Of a stretch of DNA of 64,000 nucleotides, positions 21,972 through 35,252 are shown in pieces. Position numbers and translations under genes: made by a program. Source of the DNA: Cliona cf. orientalis (Eukaryota; Porifera; Demospongiae; Clionaida; Clionaidae); the NCBI GenBank assembly GCA_963930775.1, contig OZ005689.1, positions 35,046,694-35,110,693 of the forward strand, written 5' to 3'. The notes beneath the pieces are model-generated. The model saw nothing but the letters and a program-made list of their open reading frames with translations, had not been told where the DNA came from and made no database searches. Position 1 is the stretch's first letter, and the number at the start of each line of letters is the position of its first letter.

Positions 21972-24900
21972 ATGAAGAATGCATCCAATGCAATAAATTG
22001 CCTCACAAGTAACCAGGCCTCTCTTTTATATGAAGAGCTAGTGAATTATTTTTGCCCAAAAGGTATGAAAGAATCCTTTCATCTGGTAAGTTTACTCATG
22101 ACTTAATGTGTACTGTAAATTATTATTACTAATAAAAGGTGTTTGGGTACTCTATGAATGTGCTGTATCCAGAGGCCGTGACCAGGATGATAATAGCGGA
22201 GTATAAAGTTGACAGAGATCAGGTATACCAATGCAGTGCATGGTAAAGGGTCGTTAATGGAAGCCCACTATAATTGTAGCTATATACCGTATGGCGGGTA
22301 ATTTTCATGGGGTGCTAATATTCGTTATTTTTGTGGTTGACTTGGCAGTCACGAAATTTTCCCATTCACGAAAATTAATGCCTACGGTGATATGGTACTA
22401 TGGGAGTCCATGATGATGAGCGTGGCCACAAACATCGTGGCAGCGCGGCCAACACTTTCCAGTGTTAGCAAGCAACAGTAGCCACTGTCATCCAGCTGAT
22501 AGCGTCTTCGACACCAATAATCTTACCATCTCATGCCTTTTGTCCAGGTCTCTGTAGGTATGGCGTAGTAACAAAGAAGATCGCGAGCGCGTGTATCGAT
22601 TACATCATCGCTTATGCAGCAGTGCCACGCCCTAGACTGGTTGCTGTCACGAAATTTAAAACCACGAAAATTGATTTTGAGGGCCTTTTCAGACTTTCCA
22701 CGAAAATTAGACCCCACGAAAATTACCCGCCATATACAGTAGTTAACATGCTACTGATACATGCAGAAGAAACATTAGGTATATATTTCATATATAGAGG
22801 GTGCACAAGCTGTTTGGGAACTAAGTGGCCTTGTAGGTTTTAGTCATGTTAAGTTTGCAAGCCAAGAATGTTCTGTATATAATATTATAACTAGTAAGGG
22901 TGTGCCTTGGGTTGAGCATACAACCACATCGTTGACCCTGCCGTATAAATCAATATCCATGCTAATGTATACATTTACTAATATTAATTTACCTGACATT
23001 GACATACAGGCTTTGGATGTTCTCTATGCATATCATCCTAAGACTCCTGCTGTTGCCCAGAGCACTGAAACCTCGGTTGATGATGATGTCTTGACATGGG
23101 ATTTAGATGCATCAACGGCATATCATCCCAAAACTCCTGCTGAAACCTGGGTTGCTGAGGTGTTGGCATGGGATTCAGCAAGCGGTGACTGCTTGCCTGT
23201 CAGTGATCCAGATGATCCAATGGATATGGCAACCACTCGGTGTAAGTTAAGTATTCATTGTAAATCACCGTTAATTTTAGAGTGCTGTATTCCTTGCTGA
23301 CCATTCTACAGCTCCCAGTGATGAGAGTACAGGTTGCATTCCTGAAGAGAAGGAAGCCCAAGGTTATTACTTTTATCTCGTCTTTTTACTATACTTGTCA
23401 AGGTAGAAAACCTCGCGCGTGCGCGCGAATGTGGCTAGGCTGCCATGGCTACGCGTGAACTTTTAACCCTGATATAATAATGTCCACGCCTTCGATCGCG
23501 ACGGTATTATGCGCCGTTGAAGATATTATGGATGCAAAACAAAGTTCTAGGAATGCACTTCGAGTGGCGATGTTGTTTATAACTCTGTGGCTCAATTGAA
23601 ATTGCCTGCCAACTGGCGGGCCAACTTGGAAGACTAAGTCCAAGGACAAGATACTATAACGGTACGCACTGGGAGGCTGAGACCAACAACATCCAAGAAC
23701 TCTGCTGAAGTTACCGGCGTGCTGTCAGAAGATCGTTGACCTCGAACATAAAAGAAAAGTCTAGCATTATAATTAGTATCATTATTGTGATAATTATGAT
23801 TGTGCATGTCAGCTGGGGCGCACGTGCAAGAACGTCGTGATCATGTGACTGAGGTGCAGACGATGACTAGGTTAGATAAGAAAGAGAAAATAATTTCCCT
23901 TCTCAACCAGCTTTGCAGCGACAGTCCAGGTATAGATTTTAACTTTAATTAATTAAAATGGGCCCATACGCAACGTGATTGAGCATCTGATCATGTGTTG
24001 TGATCACTGAACCCAGTACTTGACTCGGATTCGGATTGCATGAATGAGTTATGAGGTGGCATAGTTTTCCTTGGTTTACTACATTATCAAACTATTCTAT
24101 TGGTATGCATAGTACAAAATTTAATACTGAGGGGGTCTGTTTATTTTTGGGATTGGTAATGGTCGTCGGAAAACAGAAGCTCAGTGCCTGTACTTTGCAC
24201 TCGTCAGCGAATGATGTTTGTGCGTGGTAAAGACCCAGAGCTGTATACCCGACAAACTCGTTTAAGAAGTCGAATACACAGATTATTAGAAGTCCAGCAA
24301 GGTAGGCATTGGTCATTTCGGCGTTCATAAAACAAACTGCCTCATAGTATATTTTGGTGATACTCGGGCTATGGCCGCTCAGTGATGCATGATATGATCA
24401 GCAACATGACTGAATGCAATGCATGAATATTTAAACTTGGCTAATGTCAAAAGTGTTATCTGCTCACAGAATCTAACAGGAGTCTCTTGTCCCGTACGCG
24501 AGATATCCAAAAGCAGCAGAAGAAACGCTTTAGTGCTGACAGTCGCTCACAGGGCTCGAAAGATGAGATCTCGGTAATTGAAGTGCATGCATGTCCAGCA
24601 TTTTTGTATTGTGTTGTATATTCTCTCGACATAATACAGTGAATGTTGATGGGCAATATTTGGAACATGTTCCAGGGGCCAGTGTTACCGTCTATATAAT
24701 TATGACGATATTTCTTTATAGATTGGTGTGACCCTTATGAGGAGTGGAAAGCAGGCACATGTATTCGTAAGAGAGGGGCTAATGGTGGATCTAGCAGTCA
24801 ATCGGTCAGATACCTACGCAGATGTGGTGCGTCGTTCCTGTGAGGTTTTAAAGCTGCAAGAAAGGCCCGACAAGGTCCTGTGTTTATTTAAATTAAATGG

Positions 24901-27900
24901 GTCATTAGTTCCTGCTACGGAGGGTTGGACACTTGAGCAGTACCTACGCAAGTGTCATACGTCACCAGAAAAAACCAAAATTGGTGTTGGATCTGTCCCT
25001 ATTGAGGTATAGTTGTGTGACTTGTTTAAGTATTTTCCATTTAACAACTGTTACTATAGCAAATCAGTGCAATCGCAGTGTCTACTACAAGCTCGAGTGC
25101 AACCTCCAGTGCAAGTAAATTTAGTCAGTTATCATAATAGCATAAATTTATTAATAGTGCATGCTTGGAGTGTATAGGTGGAAATGAAACGATGCTTAAG
25201 TCTGGTCCATCTACCAGTAGTGGACAATCATCTAGTTCACCGCACATAGTCGCCCGTGGTGTTCGAGTTTTATATTGCAAGTATGAAACTGTGAAGGGTT
25301 ACATCTTTGGTGAGGAGTACACTCTTAGGGAAGTTGGAAGAGAATTGTGTTGTGTTGACCCTGTGATTCCTGAGAACTATGGATTTCGCGTTGTTCGAGT
25401 GACCATGGGTATGACAAGCATAGCAATATTCCTCCAATGTTAGCTACATAATATTACCAGAAAATTTTGCCAAATTTTTCTGCCTGCTATGGTTGGCAGA
25501 ATTTTATTATCTCTTTTTTTCCTGTTATAATTATCACGTAGAAGGTATTATGGTGACTTGGTAAGACTTTCCACTGGATATTTTCTATGTCCAGCGATAA
25601 TTAAATTTTTGTAGCTTGGGCCTTTATCTGTGATGGCTATAAATTATATAGACATCACAATAATTTCATGTGTATGCAGGGGAAGACAACTTACTGTACC
25701 CGTCTACACCTGATGAACCAAGCACAGTGTACATAACTGTTGCTGGTGCTAGTGGTAAGTAGTTTAAATAGGAATACTGAGTAGCAAGTATTTGTGCATC
25801 TGTGTTTCAGGTCCTTTTAGAATTGCATACCAGAGTCCACCAGTCACCACGGTATCCTCAATGGTTGAACCAGTGCGATTAATATGTATTCCATCTCATC
25901 ATGATGATTCACTATACACTTGGGAGGTGGTGGGAAGCCAAGGCCAGAAGCAATCATTTCCGTCGTCTCCTGTTGTGTATGTATCACGTCCTGGAATTTT
26001 TCGGTGTGAAGTTGTTAATGCTAGTAAGGGAAAGGCGACGTCCCAGATGATGGAAGTTCGGCTTGATCCTGGTTTGTTTAAATTATTAGTATTATTGATA
26101 CTGTATCTATATAATTTTGGTTATTGGACCATTAGGTGACGATGCTGACTCAAGTGGTGATGATTTTAGTTCAAAAAGACAAAAGATAGAACCCAGAGTT
26201 AAGAGTAAGAAAAGGAAGGGCAGGACGACTAGAAGAAAGGACACAACAGTGGAGATTCCAAGTGAGGTTTTAATTGTCAATGAGTAATAATTATACACAA
26301 TGTCATCATTGTACTACGTACACCCGTATAGGTGATAGTATGGAGTTCACTTTCACCGAATTAAGGGAGGCCACCAACAATTTTTCTACTGATTGCATCA
26401 TTGGAGAGGGTGGTTATGGGACAGTTTATCGTGCAACAGTGAGGAAATGCCTTGATGTGGCGATAAAAGTGCTATCAAAGGTATTATATGAGTGCATAAT
26501 GATAGTATACTTACTCGACAAACCACTGCTGCAGCATGCATAAACTGTCAAATTTTCAAGCTCTATATGTACGGTATTTGGTAATGGTGGCCTTGGATTT
26601 AAATTGCCATGGTGATTTGAGATTAAATTTTGTCAAACCTAAGGGCCAAGTTTCCCATGCATTATATTAATTATATAATTTATGTATTCAACTGGATTTC
26701 TTATGCTTCAGGAAGGACAGGTGGCATTTTCCCGGGAACAGCCGAATGTGATGATGGGGAAAGAAATGGGTGCATTGCGACGGTAAATGATTGTAAAAGG
26801 GAGTGTATGAATTTTGACCTGTAAATCTATCCATTTCAATGTAGCTTTTCTCATCCAAATGTTGTGCTATTTATCGGATATTGTCTGGATCCTATGTCAA
26901 TATTATTTGAGTACTTGGAGAATGGCAGTGTTTTTGATAAACTGCACAGGCGGAGAGTATGTGCTCTGTTATGACATAGATTTAATTGAATGATATTAAA
27001 TAATACAGGAGAGTGAAAGTCCCCTTTCCTGGGATCAGAGAGAGCACATCATTATTGGAGCATGCAAGGGATTGTGTTATCTTCATTCAGGTTCTCCTAT
27101 TCTCATTCACCAAGATATCAAGTCGTAAGCATGCATGCATGCATGCATAATATTATTGTAATACTTTTCTAACTTCGCATTAATTTTTGCATTTCAATTA
27201 TATTATCATAGTGCCAACATTTTGCTAGACCGGGCATTTAACCCAAAAATCGCTGATTTTGGATTTAGCGTGGAAAAGCCGCAAATATCTGGAGGCCGCA
27301 CTGTGTTTCATGCTGCTTACATTGCAAGAAGCGAGGGGTATTACCCTCCGGAGGTAACAAGTGGGACCTTCTCTGACCGCAGTGATGTATTCTGTTTGGG
27401 AGTGGTAAGTGATCCTGTATACATGAAATTATACATCTGATGCCCAATATTTCTATTTGGTTTTTGCTCAGGTCATGTTGGAAATATTCAGTGGCCTCAA
27501 GGTCCATGACCCATCACGACCAGACCCAAACCTGGCAAGTCAATTTATTCAGCAATCATTAGTTTCACTAATAATACTGTAAGTGTCGTAAAACCTTATA
27601 GATGGATCATTTGAAAGAGGAGCTAGCCTCAGAAGATGACTTCAAGGGTGTAGCTGATCGTGAAATACAGGCACCATCAGACGATCTAGTAAAAAAATTT
27701 TATACTGTCATAAGGATTACCACCAAGAGCCATAGCAAGCGGCCAAGTTCAGCCGAAGTAAGTTGTATTTATATACATGCAATAGTCAATAAATAATTAT
27801 TGTAACAACTTGTTTTGGTACAGTGAATATTAGTGTGAACTTACAGTCTATAGTTATAATTTATGGTTTATGTTTAACACAGATGCTAGAAATGCTCACA

Positions 27901-27903
27901 TGA
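21972..27903 (+). CDS. Ig-domain protein kinase (TKL/IRAK-like), HQD variant
   Basis: About 18 short exons. First exons: 21972-22084 (ATG at 21972) and from about 22139. Then exons of low complexity (about 23010-23250), a short helical exon (about 23816-23930), and a 90-residue unit at 24721-25007 of possible ubiquitin-like type. Next is an Ig-like domain (25811-26070, Cys in LICIPSH and IFRCEV with Trp in YTWEVV), a basic linker (KSKKRKGRTTRRK), and a kinase domain from 26330. The kinase shows the FTELREATNNFS lead-in known from plant-type RLK/IRAK kinases, the P-loop GEGGYGTVY, Lys in VAIKVL, Glu in GKEMGALRR, the catalytic loop IHQDIKSANILLD, DFGFS, and YYPPEV in place of APE. The Arg of HRD is replaced by Gln; Asp and Asn remain, so activity is plausible. 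No signal peptide or membrane helix was seen, so a cytoplasmic signalling kinase is likely. It ends MLEMLT at 27903. Confidence 0.8.
22284..22742. repeat. MITE in kinase-gene intron
   Basis: Inverted ends share TATGGCGGGTAATTTTC and continue to GTGGGG; inner blocks CACGAAAATT recur on both sides. Length about 460 bp. It lies between two exons of the kinase gene. Confidence 0.8.
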
Positions 27904-28141
27904 GGAATTGGACGTGTCATGCCTGTTATGTTTCCCAGCTGCAGTGACATAAGACTTCCTAGCTTATATTATTGCATTTCATATTCAAATTAATTGTAGT
28001 TACTTCCTTTCGCATCAAAATACATTTCGTATCAAATTGACAATGTTTAATTATAATTCATGTTCAATTATAATTACTAATTATTGCATTTCATATTCAA
28101 ATTGACTCTTTAATTGTAATAAAAGTTATTGTCTTCGATTC
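27904..28141. other. Intergenic between convergent genes
   Basis: AT-rich, with a diverged repeat of TTGCATTTCATATTCAAATT at about 27972 and 28083. It serves as the shared 3-prime region of the kinase gene and the integrase gene. Confidence 0.5.
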
Positions 28142-31100
28142 TTAGAGAAATTGCTGGGCTTCGCCCTCGAAGGAAACCAGATATTTGTAAATAGCTAAGC
28201 AAGATGAGTGAGTAATGTCCTCTCTTGATATTCCAAATCTATTCCATAATGTTGCCTTTGCCCATACTTTGAATTTATTGGAGAAAAATTCCTTTGGAGC
28301 TGATGACTCGTCGACCCACGCACGCATCCACAACGAAGGATTAAATGGAACTAGATAGTCCATCCGATCTAAACAATATCAGTATTAACTATTACGTTTT
28401 TATAAAATTTAATAAGATTAGTATACTCACTGTGTAAAGACGGAAGTTCAAACAATTCATTGGGTACCCCATTTGGGCAATCAGCTAGTCTATTATGCCT
28501 CATAAGGTGTGAATTCCAATATTGAACGTATTCTTGGACATCTTCTTCCAGTCTTGGGAGTATTACAAACACCAAACATTGCCTATAATTATTGTATTAT
28601 GGACGATAATTATAAGCATGCATGCATGGAGACTGCATGTATATACATAATTATAACTACAATAATAATATTAAGCCCAATTATTGTACTCTTATACCGT
28701 AGTAATAATTATGTAAAGCTATACCTATGAAACTGATTCCGAGTGTTAAACAGACCACAAGCACACAATTCCTGTATATATGCCGTTGAAAAAGAATAAT
28801 AATTATAATAGTGACATAATAATAATATTATTATTATTATTTTCGACGCTTCAATCGCAGATACGTAACTAACACGACATGTGACATAGCACAGCTTTCT
28901 TGCCTAATTGCCTAATAACCACAAAGAAGTAAATTATTGCTATAATACTGGGGATATAAATTACATAATTAATACCATTTATATATACCTATAATAGGCT
29001 AAGCTATACATTATACCTTGCAAAAATCTATCCACCAGTCAGTTCTTCTCCTCCGTAATCCTGACCACCACCCTTCTATTCGCTACGACAAGTGAGTGGA
29101 GTATAATATTTTTATTGTTATAATTTTTAAAATTGAGCGTTAACACGTAGCTATATATTATTATAAATATTATAGTGTAAAAGAAGAAACGTACAGTCAT
29201 AATATTATTGACTTAATTACCACATTGGCTTTTGATGGGCCATACATGAAACTTTTTTCACCAGTTAGATTATCATCATGATGGTACCGAAAAGCAATGT
29301 GTACTGCAGCAAGGTTGCAATTTTCTGTGCCATAATCAGAGCGAAGAATTAATGGGCAGCCTATTATAATTAAATAATATTATATAATTAGCTATACTCT
29401 GCCATACATATATTACATTATTGAATTACCGGCTAAATATTCTGTTGCTTCAAGGTAATACCTAGCAATCACCCTAGGGTCACTATTAGATGGTGCCAGT
29501 TTCATCCAAATGATCTTTCTTGAATACCTAATTAAAAATTTAATATTTTATTAAAGTGATGGAAATCATCTGTGAGGGAGATATCAAGACTGCTTTATTG
29601 ACATTGTAATAGTGTATAATAATAGAGCCTAATATGGACGAAGCTTTATAGAGGGACTTTGTAGTCTATAGCTAGCTAGTCAATTCGTGATAGATCCTGG
29701 CATGGGGACGAAGCTATTAGCTATAGGGACTTTAAAGCTTCCGTGCAGTCACCATCATCATGCTAAGGGAAGATCTGCCCAGCGTGGTCCTTGCAGTACT
29801 TACCTTTCCACTTTCATATAGTTACCTCAGCCTGCAGGCCATAGATCGTGTACAGTGCACGCAGCGCAAGTGTATATGCACGCACACATGACGACCATTA
29901 CCTACACATGATTCAAAACTTAACTGACTCCTCACTGAAACAATCATGTGCACCCCATAAACATATTATACAATAAAACCACTAATTACTACCTGAGTCG
30001 ATGTCTCTTGTGTATTCAAGGCTCACTCGGGCTTGCCCCAAATAATAATATCATGAATTCACCTACCCATCAATGCATCCATGTATAGTGATTCCGTAGG
30101 GTGTCAACTTATCGTAGCCATCTACGTGCCAAGTAAAATTAGGACCCTGCATAATTACATCAGATATACATGCATACATTTTTGAATTCATCATAATATA
30201 TATGAATGAATATATCTAACTATATCATAACCTTGCTTCTATATATCCGCCTTTTTAGTCGATTCTTCTTTCTGCGTTGTACACCAGTATAGTCAAGTTC
30301 CCTCATAAGTTTCATTACTGTATCTCTAAAGAGCACACAGTTATATAATACAATAATAATAATATCCTGATTCACCCTAGGTAAATACTGACCTCCTCCA
30401 TGCAATTATAATCCCCCGCGGAAACACTATAACACACTGCACTAAAAATACGCCAGACACGGACTTCCTACCAGCTAAGCGCAATCACTAAGAAACTGAA
30501 CAATCATAGGATATTAGCAATATCAAATGTTGCATGCATGGTAGGCATCTGCATTATGGATTATAAAGCCCCTCCTCCTCGGGCTGCGCCTTCGGGGTCT
30601 CGGGCTTTATAATCCATAGTACACTCAGTCTGCCTACCATGTGATATCTATTACATATCAAATCACAAGTAGCCTATTATGACACTGTATATATATTATC
30701 ATAATAACACTACAATAATTATTATTGTTGGTAATATACCGCAATAATTATAATTATCACCTTCGAACATTGAACTTATACTTGTCCCTTAATAGCATCC
30801 ACATGGATCTGTAGCCACACAGTCTTTTAGATGTCTGCAGTTCGGCCTCAAAATATATAGTATTACAAATTAAATCATATAGCTAATACAGCCATAATGA
30901 TAGTGCATAATGACATGGTACACTTAGCTATAACGTTATCATATGCTCAATATAGCTACTTATAGATATAGCGGCTAGTACACATGTCATGCGACTAGCT
31001 ACAGATGCACGAATTTGTCATAATCTTTATTATCATACCTTGATAACAGCTCGGAGGGATTGGTTATCTGGATCTTGTTTCCTTTTCCTCAGATTCAGAC

Positions 31101-31514
31101 GCTTAAATTGCATCTTTATCCATCTTAAGCTATATAATAATATAGGGCAGCTAGTGTGAATATTCTAAATAATGCACTTGCATAATAATAACCCGTGCGA
31201 CCTCACCTCCTTCGCACACCATGCTTTTCCCTCAGGATTGCTAGTAGCACCTTGTAAGGCCTCCACGTTTGAAATAGTGACATAAGGATGTCTGCATGAG
31301 AATATAAATATAATATTATAGTTTATTCTCAGCTAAAAGCCGGATGGACCGACTGTGATGCATTAATTTGCCACAGGCTCTATAGCTAGCTACATTGATC
31401 TTAGCTAATAGTTATTAATCCGTACGATATTCACGGTTTATACTACTGACTAAAATTGGCTATTTACTTACTGTCTAATTCAGGCCCGCCTCTTAGTGGA
31501 CTTCTGCTTGCCAT
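28142..31514 (-). CDS. Integrase-core (DDE) protein, multi-exon
   Basis: Minus strand from the ATG at 31514 (MASRSPLRGGPELD, then a GTAAGT donor). Further exons lie near 31293-31207, 31108-31040, 30845-30770, 30330-30236, 30148-30068, 29530-29450, 29360-29222, 29090-29022 and 28770-28142. The catalytic core is complete. The first Asp is in FTWHVDGYDKL, followed by GITIHGCIDG; the second Asp is in LILRSDYGTEN; Glu is in RIEGWWSGLR, followed by TDWWIDF. The C-terminal block has VQYWNSHLMRHNRLADCPNG. This is the rve-like family found as spliced genes in many animals, possibly a Ginger-like or domesticated integrase (family from memory). The N-terminal exons give a basic HTH-like region. No stop or frame break was seen in the exons read. 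Exon limits are by eye. Confidence 0.75.
30537..30641. repeat. 105-bp hairpin MITE in integrase intron
   Basis: The ends CATGGTAGGCA and TGCCTACCATG are inverted, and an inner inverted pair TATGGATTATAAAGCCC closes around a GC-rich loop (CGGGCTGCGCCTTCGG). Confidence 0.8.
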
Positions 31515-31699
31515 CATAATATATTATTATTGTCACTCTCTTTAATTAATCACGTGGGTACTATGCTCGAGTACTCGAGTATAATATATGCGCGCACGCG
31601 GGAGGTGAATGGAAGCCTTTAAAGGCCTTCAAATTAAAATAGCCGCACGCAGGCGCAAACATAAAAAAAATTGGGCGTGGCTATGATCGCAAGCCGCGA

Positions 31700-32075
31700 T
31701 CGTTAGTTCGAAGCTGAGTTCGGCGAAGCTTCGGGGCACACTTCGGCGAAGCTTCGGAGCGAGTTCGGCGAAGCTTCGGAGTGACTTCGGCGAAACTTCG
31801 GAGGTGACTTCGGCGAAGTATCGGAGCTGGGTTCGGCGAAGCTTCGGAGGCGACTTCGGCGAAGTATCGGAGCTGAGTTCGGCGAAGCATCGGCGAAGCT
31901 TCGGAGGTGACTTCGGCGAAGTATCGGAGCTGAGTTCGGCGAAGCATCGGCGAAGCTTCGGAGTGAGTTCGGCGAAGCTTCGGAGATGACTTCGGCGAAG
32001 CGTGGAAGTACCGTGTTCGGCGAGACTTCGGAGCGAGTTCGGCGAAGCTTCGGAGTGCCCTTCTCGGCTTCCGTA
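31700..32075 (-). repeat. CTTCGCCGAAG minisatellite, minus orientation
   Basis: Reverse-oriented version of the array at 20434-20850, with the same unit types and the same lead-in (GTGCCCTTCTCGGCTTCC at 32060). Units alternate GCTTCGGAGGTGACTTCGGC and GTATCGGAGCTGAGTTCGGC. Confidence 0.9.
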
Positions 32076-32079
32076 GGAT

Positions 32080-32770
32080 ACAGCAGAATGCTGGGTTTGC
32101 ACACTGAAGGCTTAGCAGGTGCTGGAGAATCTGAGTGAGTTCATCAGCTCAATATCATCTAGTAGTAGAGTGTGGATGGTAATAGAGAGAGTGGTTGAAA
32201 ATGAGGATCTCACACCTTAACTTTGCAACCTATAGTAAGAATAAATATGCACAACTGTAAGCTATTCAATAAAATAGTACAACTGTGAGCATACCTATTA
32301 TGTGGATGTACAGTTGGCAAGTTTGATGGAAATGGTTTGGCTACCAGCCTCAATCTAGTTGTCACCAATTAGAGAGGGTACTCAATCACTGTGCATCAGT
32401 ACGTGTTATTTTGCTCTACATGTGAGTATTGTGCACGATTTTGATGCATTGGCACCACAGGTGCTTGGAGAGTACATGAATGATATTGACCGGTGGCAAC
32501 GTGAATCATAGACATCAGAAAGAATATGGATGTGATAAAACACCACCAAGTGTCGCACTGTGACCTGGATGACTGACAGAGGCAGTATATACAATTGATG
32601 TCCAAGAAGTGCATGTGTATTACAGGAGCTCTACTAGCTCGATCTGAAATAAACAGCTGGGGGTACGCTTAGTCATCGAGAACTTTACCAAATGGGATGG
32701 GTACATGCTGGAGAACAGATAATGACAAAGGTACTAGTGCTGTAAAGTGATTGTGTGCAAAAAACAGCGC
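32080..32770. other. Spacer, no gene seen
   Basis: Non-coding by reading; two overlapping minus-strand frames at 32396-32614 have no splice or domain support. Confidence 0.4.
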
Positions 32771-32774
32771 TAGT

Positions 32775-33298
32775 GGCAAGTGTGGTAGTGTTGTAACATC
32801 ACCTGACATGAGCAAGGCTCTATGTGCACTACTGCACCACTGTAGGTGTTCAGTGGCGGATCCAGGATTTCTAGAAGGGGGGTAGTAATACAGTCTTGCG
32901 TGCAAAGCGTGCGCAAAATTTTAGAAGCCACGCCCACTTTGGGGCAAAACCACGCCCATTTCGATCGTTTTTGAGACAAACTACCAGCCCTACCAGTCCA
33001 ATCGATCTATTTTCGAACGAATTTTCTTCTGAGCATTCTAAGGTGAGCCATAGCAGCAGTTTTCTTAGATCTATAGCCAGAAAGGGGGGGTTCCATTTAC
33101 TTTATCATCAGTACTTCTTAGTGTTTGATGCAGCCCAAAGGGGGGTACACTTGCACCCCCCTTACCCCCCTGGATCCGCCACTGGTGTTGTCTTGTACCT
33201 GAAGCAAATGCAAGAAATTTCTGAGCAAATAAATGAACATACATTGTCAATATCTGCTAGCATGAGTGTCCTCACGCAGTCCTCACTAGCGGTGTAGA
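32775..33298 (+). repeat. Dispersed repeat copy split by a MITE
   Basis: Copy of 18815-18965 (GGCAAGTGTGGTAGTGTTGT, then AGCATGAGTGTCCTCAC) interrupted at 32850/33185 by the CAGTGGCGGATCC element. The other copy gives the empty-site reference. Confidence 0.8.
32851..33184. mobile_element. CAGTGGCGGATCC MITE
   Basis: 334 bp with inverted ends CAGTGGCGGATCCAGG and CCTGGATCCGCCACTG, flanked by GTGTT on both sides. Such ends are widespread in invertebrate hAT-like MITEs, but the visible duplication is only 5 bp, so the superfamily is left open. Confidence 0.85.
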
Positions 33299-33594
33299 GA
33301 AATAAACATGTGAATATTGGCGCCAGAAATTTAGTACCACATAGTTGAGCTGGATGCTTAATAGACCCATAGATACAATCATTGGAAAGCAGGCCGCCTA
33401 TGCTCCTAGTAGAGCCTAGAAAACTCAGAGTATATGATCAGTGTTGAGGAGGTTCAGTATCATTGGCCCCTGCAACATGTTACTTCCTACTAGTACTCAA
33501 GATTACCACAGCACACACACAAGGCTAGGGGAAAAGCACAACAAAACAATTTTAGTTATGTTTCTCAACTCGATGTGCTGCGTTCAGCAGTGCG

Positions 33595-33998
33595 CTGGGT
33601 CGATCATGGATATGAAGGTGCAAGGCTCGAGGAGCGGTAAGGCACTAGGCATAGGCGAGCTATTCGCTAGCGTGTGCCGTGCTAGTGCTCCGCTGGATCG
33701 ATCATAGATACCCGGCATACTATCCGATATGAAGGCTCCCGACAAGCGGCTCAAAGAGCGGTTAAACGTACAGATCATAAAATTATGCCCGGTACTGAGC
33801 TAGCTGCTGCCAACAATAAAACTTAGAACTCGGTTTTCTCCCTAAGCAGTCTCATGGGCCGCCTAAATAATACTATTATAAGCATATGAGCGCAAGTTAA
33901 TGAGGGGCGTGGCTACGAATTCTGACACCTACCATTAAGCTTCCACTTGATAATTATACTGGACAGAAGTTGTGATAAGATGGCACTGATAAATGTGA
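33595..33998 (+). repeat. Dispersed repeat, partner at 19191-19620
   Basis: Same blocks as 19191-19620. It is broken after TGATAAATGTGA at 33998, where the CCGGTGTC element begins. Confidence 0.75.
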
Positions 33999-35252
33999 CC
34001 GGTGTCATGCCGTATAGCGTCCCCCGTAGAATCGCGTCCAGGGGACATAAAATATACGTCCGGGGGGACGCCATCAATTAACGATATCCGTCCCACATGA
34101 TGGAATAACGTCCGCCCACCGCCGCGAGTGCCCCAATGAAAAAGGCGCCAAATGGAGAGGAAGATTGCGGAGAGAAGACACTGATGGGAAGTAGTCTGGG
34201 TGCCCAGCCCCTTCCTTCCTCTTGTGAAGGGGCTGACACCCAGACTAGATGGGAAGCAAGATGATGAGAATGATGGAGAGAAGATCAGTATGTAATAAAT
34301 TATGACAGTGAAACAGTACAATATACTTGCATGCACAGTAACACTCAGATGAGAAATCAACTCTTGCAGTGTTTCAGGAGAAAAAGAACTTGTGCGGTTT
34401 CCAACCACAAGAAAATGTAGCCGACATAATGCATCCAAGCCCTACTACCTCCCATAGCGGGCTAGGGTGGGGATTTGACACCCAGGAAGTTAAAAATCTC
34501 TGCCCCTGGGCCAAAATTATAGCAACCCCCCCTAATTACCCCTTGGAGCTGTGTATTGATTTTGCCATGCGCAATAATTAATGATGTATTAATGCACATA
34601 ATATGCACAATCGAATGCCCTTCCTATTCCCTATTGGATCAAGTGGCCAAAATTGCATCAGTGGACGTTGAAATGCCTGACCCTCGCCCCTATGGGGGTA
34701 GTGGGGCTTGCCGACACTGACAGGTGCATAACCATCACTTCCCCCTATTATAGAAGTATTTTGTAGTTGCCAAATGCCAGAGTCACTGTATGTATGGAGA
34801 CATGATTCAATGTGACAAGTGTGAGCATTGGTATCATATGCTGTGTTGGATTCTTCTCTGTCCCTTGAGATGTACACTGAACTATGGCACTGCCATTCTT
34901 GTTGATGCGTGTATAATATTATCTTTGATTCATGGATCATGATAAGCAATTTTTGTTCATTATAATATATTAAGTATAATTATACTAAGATATAGTATTC
35001 AACCACATTAATTTTATCTTACCACTAGACTAGTACTGTCAAGACCATACTCTTGTTACGAGTCCGGCAGCCACGAGCAGCGGAAGTCTGCGAAGGGGAC
35101 GACATTCTACTCTGTGGGACGCAGTTCAACGGTGAATCGCGTCCTACCGGAAAATACTCGATGGCGACATGCGTCCCCCCAGACGTAGCTCGTTAATTGG
35201 TTTACGTCCCCCGGACGTAATTAGGATGGGACGTTTACCGTTAGGACACCGG
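33999..35252. mobile_element. CCGGTGTC-ended element carrying a PHD fragment
   Basis: The ends are inverted, CCGGTGTC and GACACCGG, with further imperfect pairing: several ACGTCC and GACGC words and a shared CAATTAACGA lie inside both ends. About 1.25 kb. The target duplication is not clear. The interior contains an inverted pair around 34198 (CTGGGTGCCCAGCCCCTTCC with its reverse complement) and the PHD-like coding stretch. Confidence 0.5.
34757..34890 (+). pseudogene. PHD-finger fragment
   Basis: An open stretch contains CQSHCMYGDMIQCDKCEHWY followed by HMLC, the first six zinc ligands of a PHD finger (Cys4-His-Cys). The final Cys pair is not in place, and no gene context is visible on either side. 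PHD fingers read histone H3 tails; this one is a remnant within a repeat element. Confidence 0.6.

Noticed and set aside
34369-34949. Short frames within the CCGGTGTC-ended element
   Set aside because: Only the PHD-like stretch has recognisable residues; the others lack start context and motifs.
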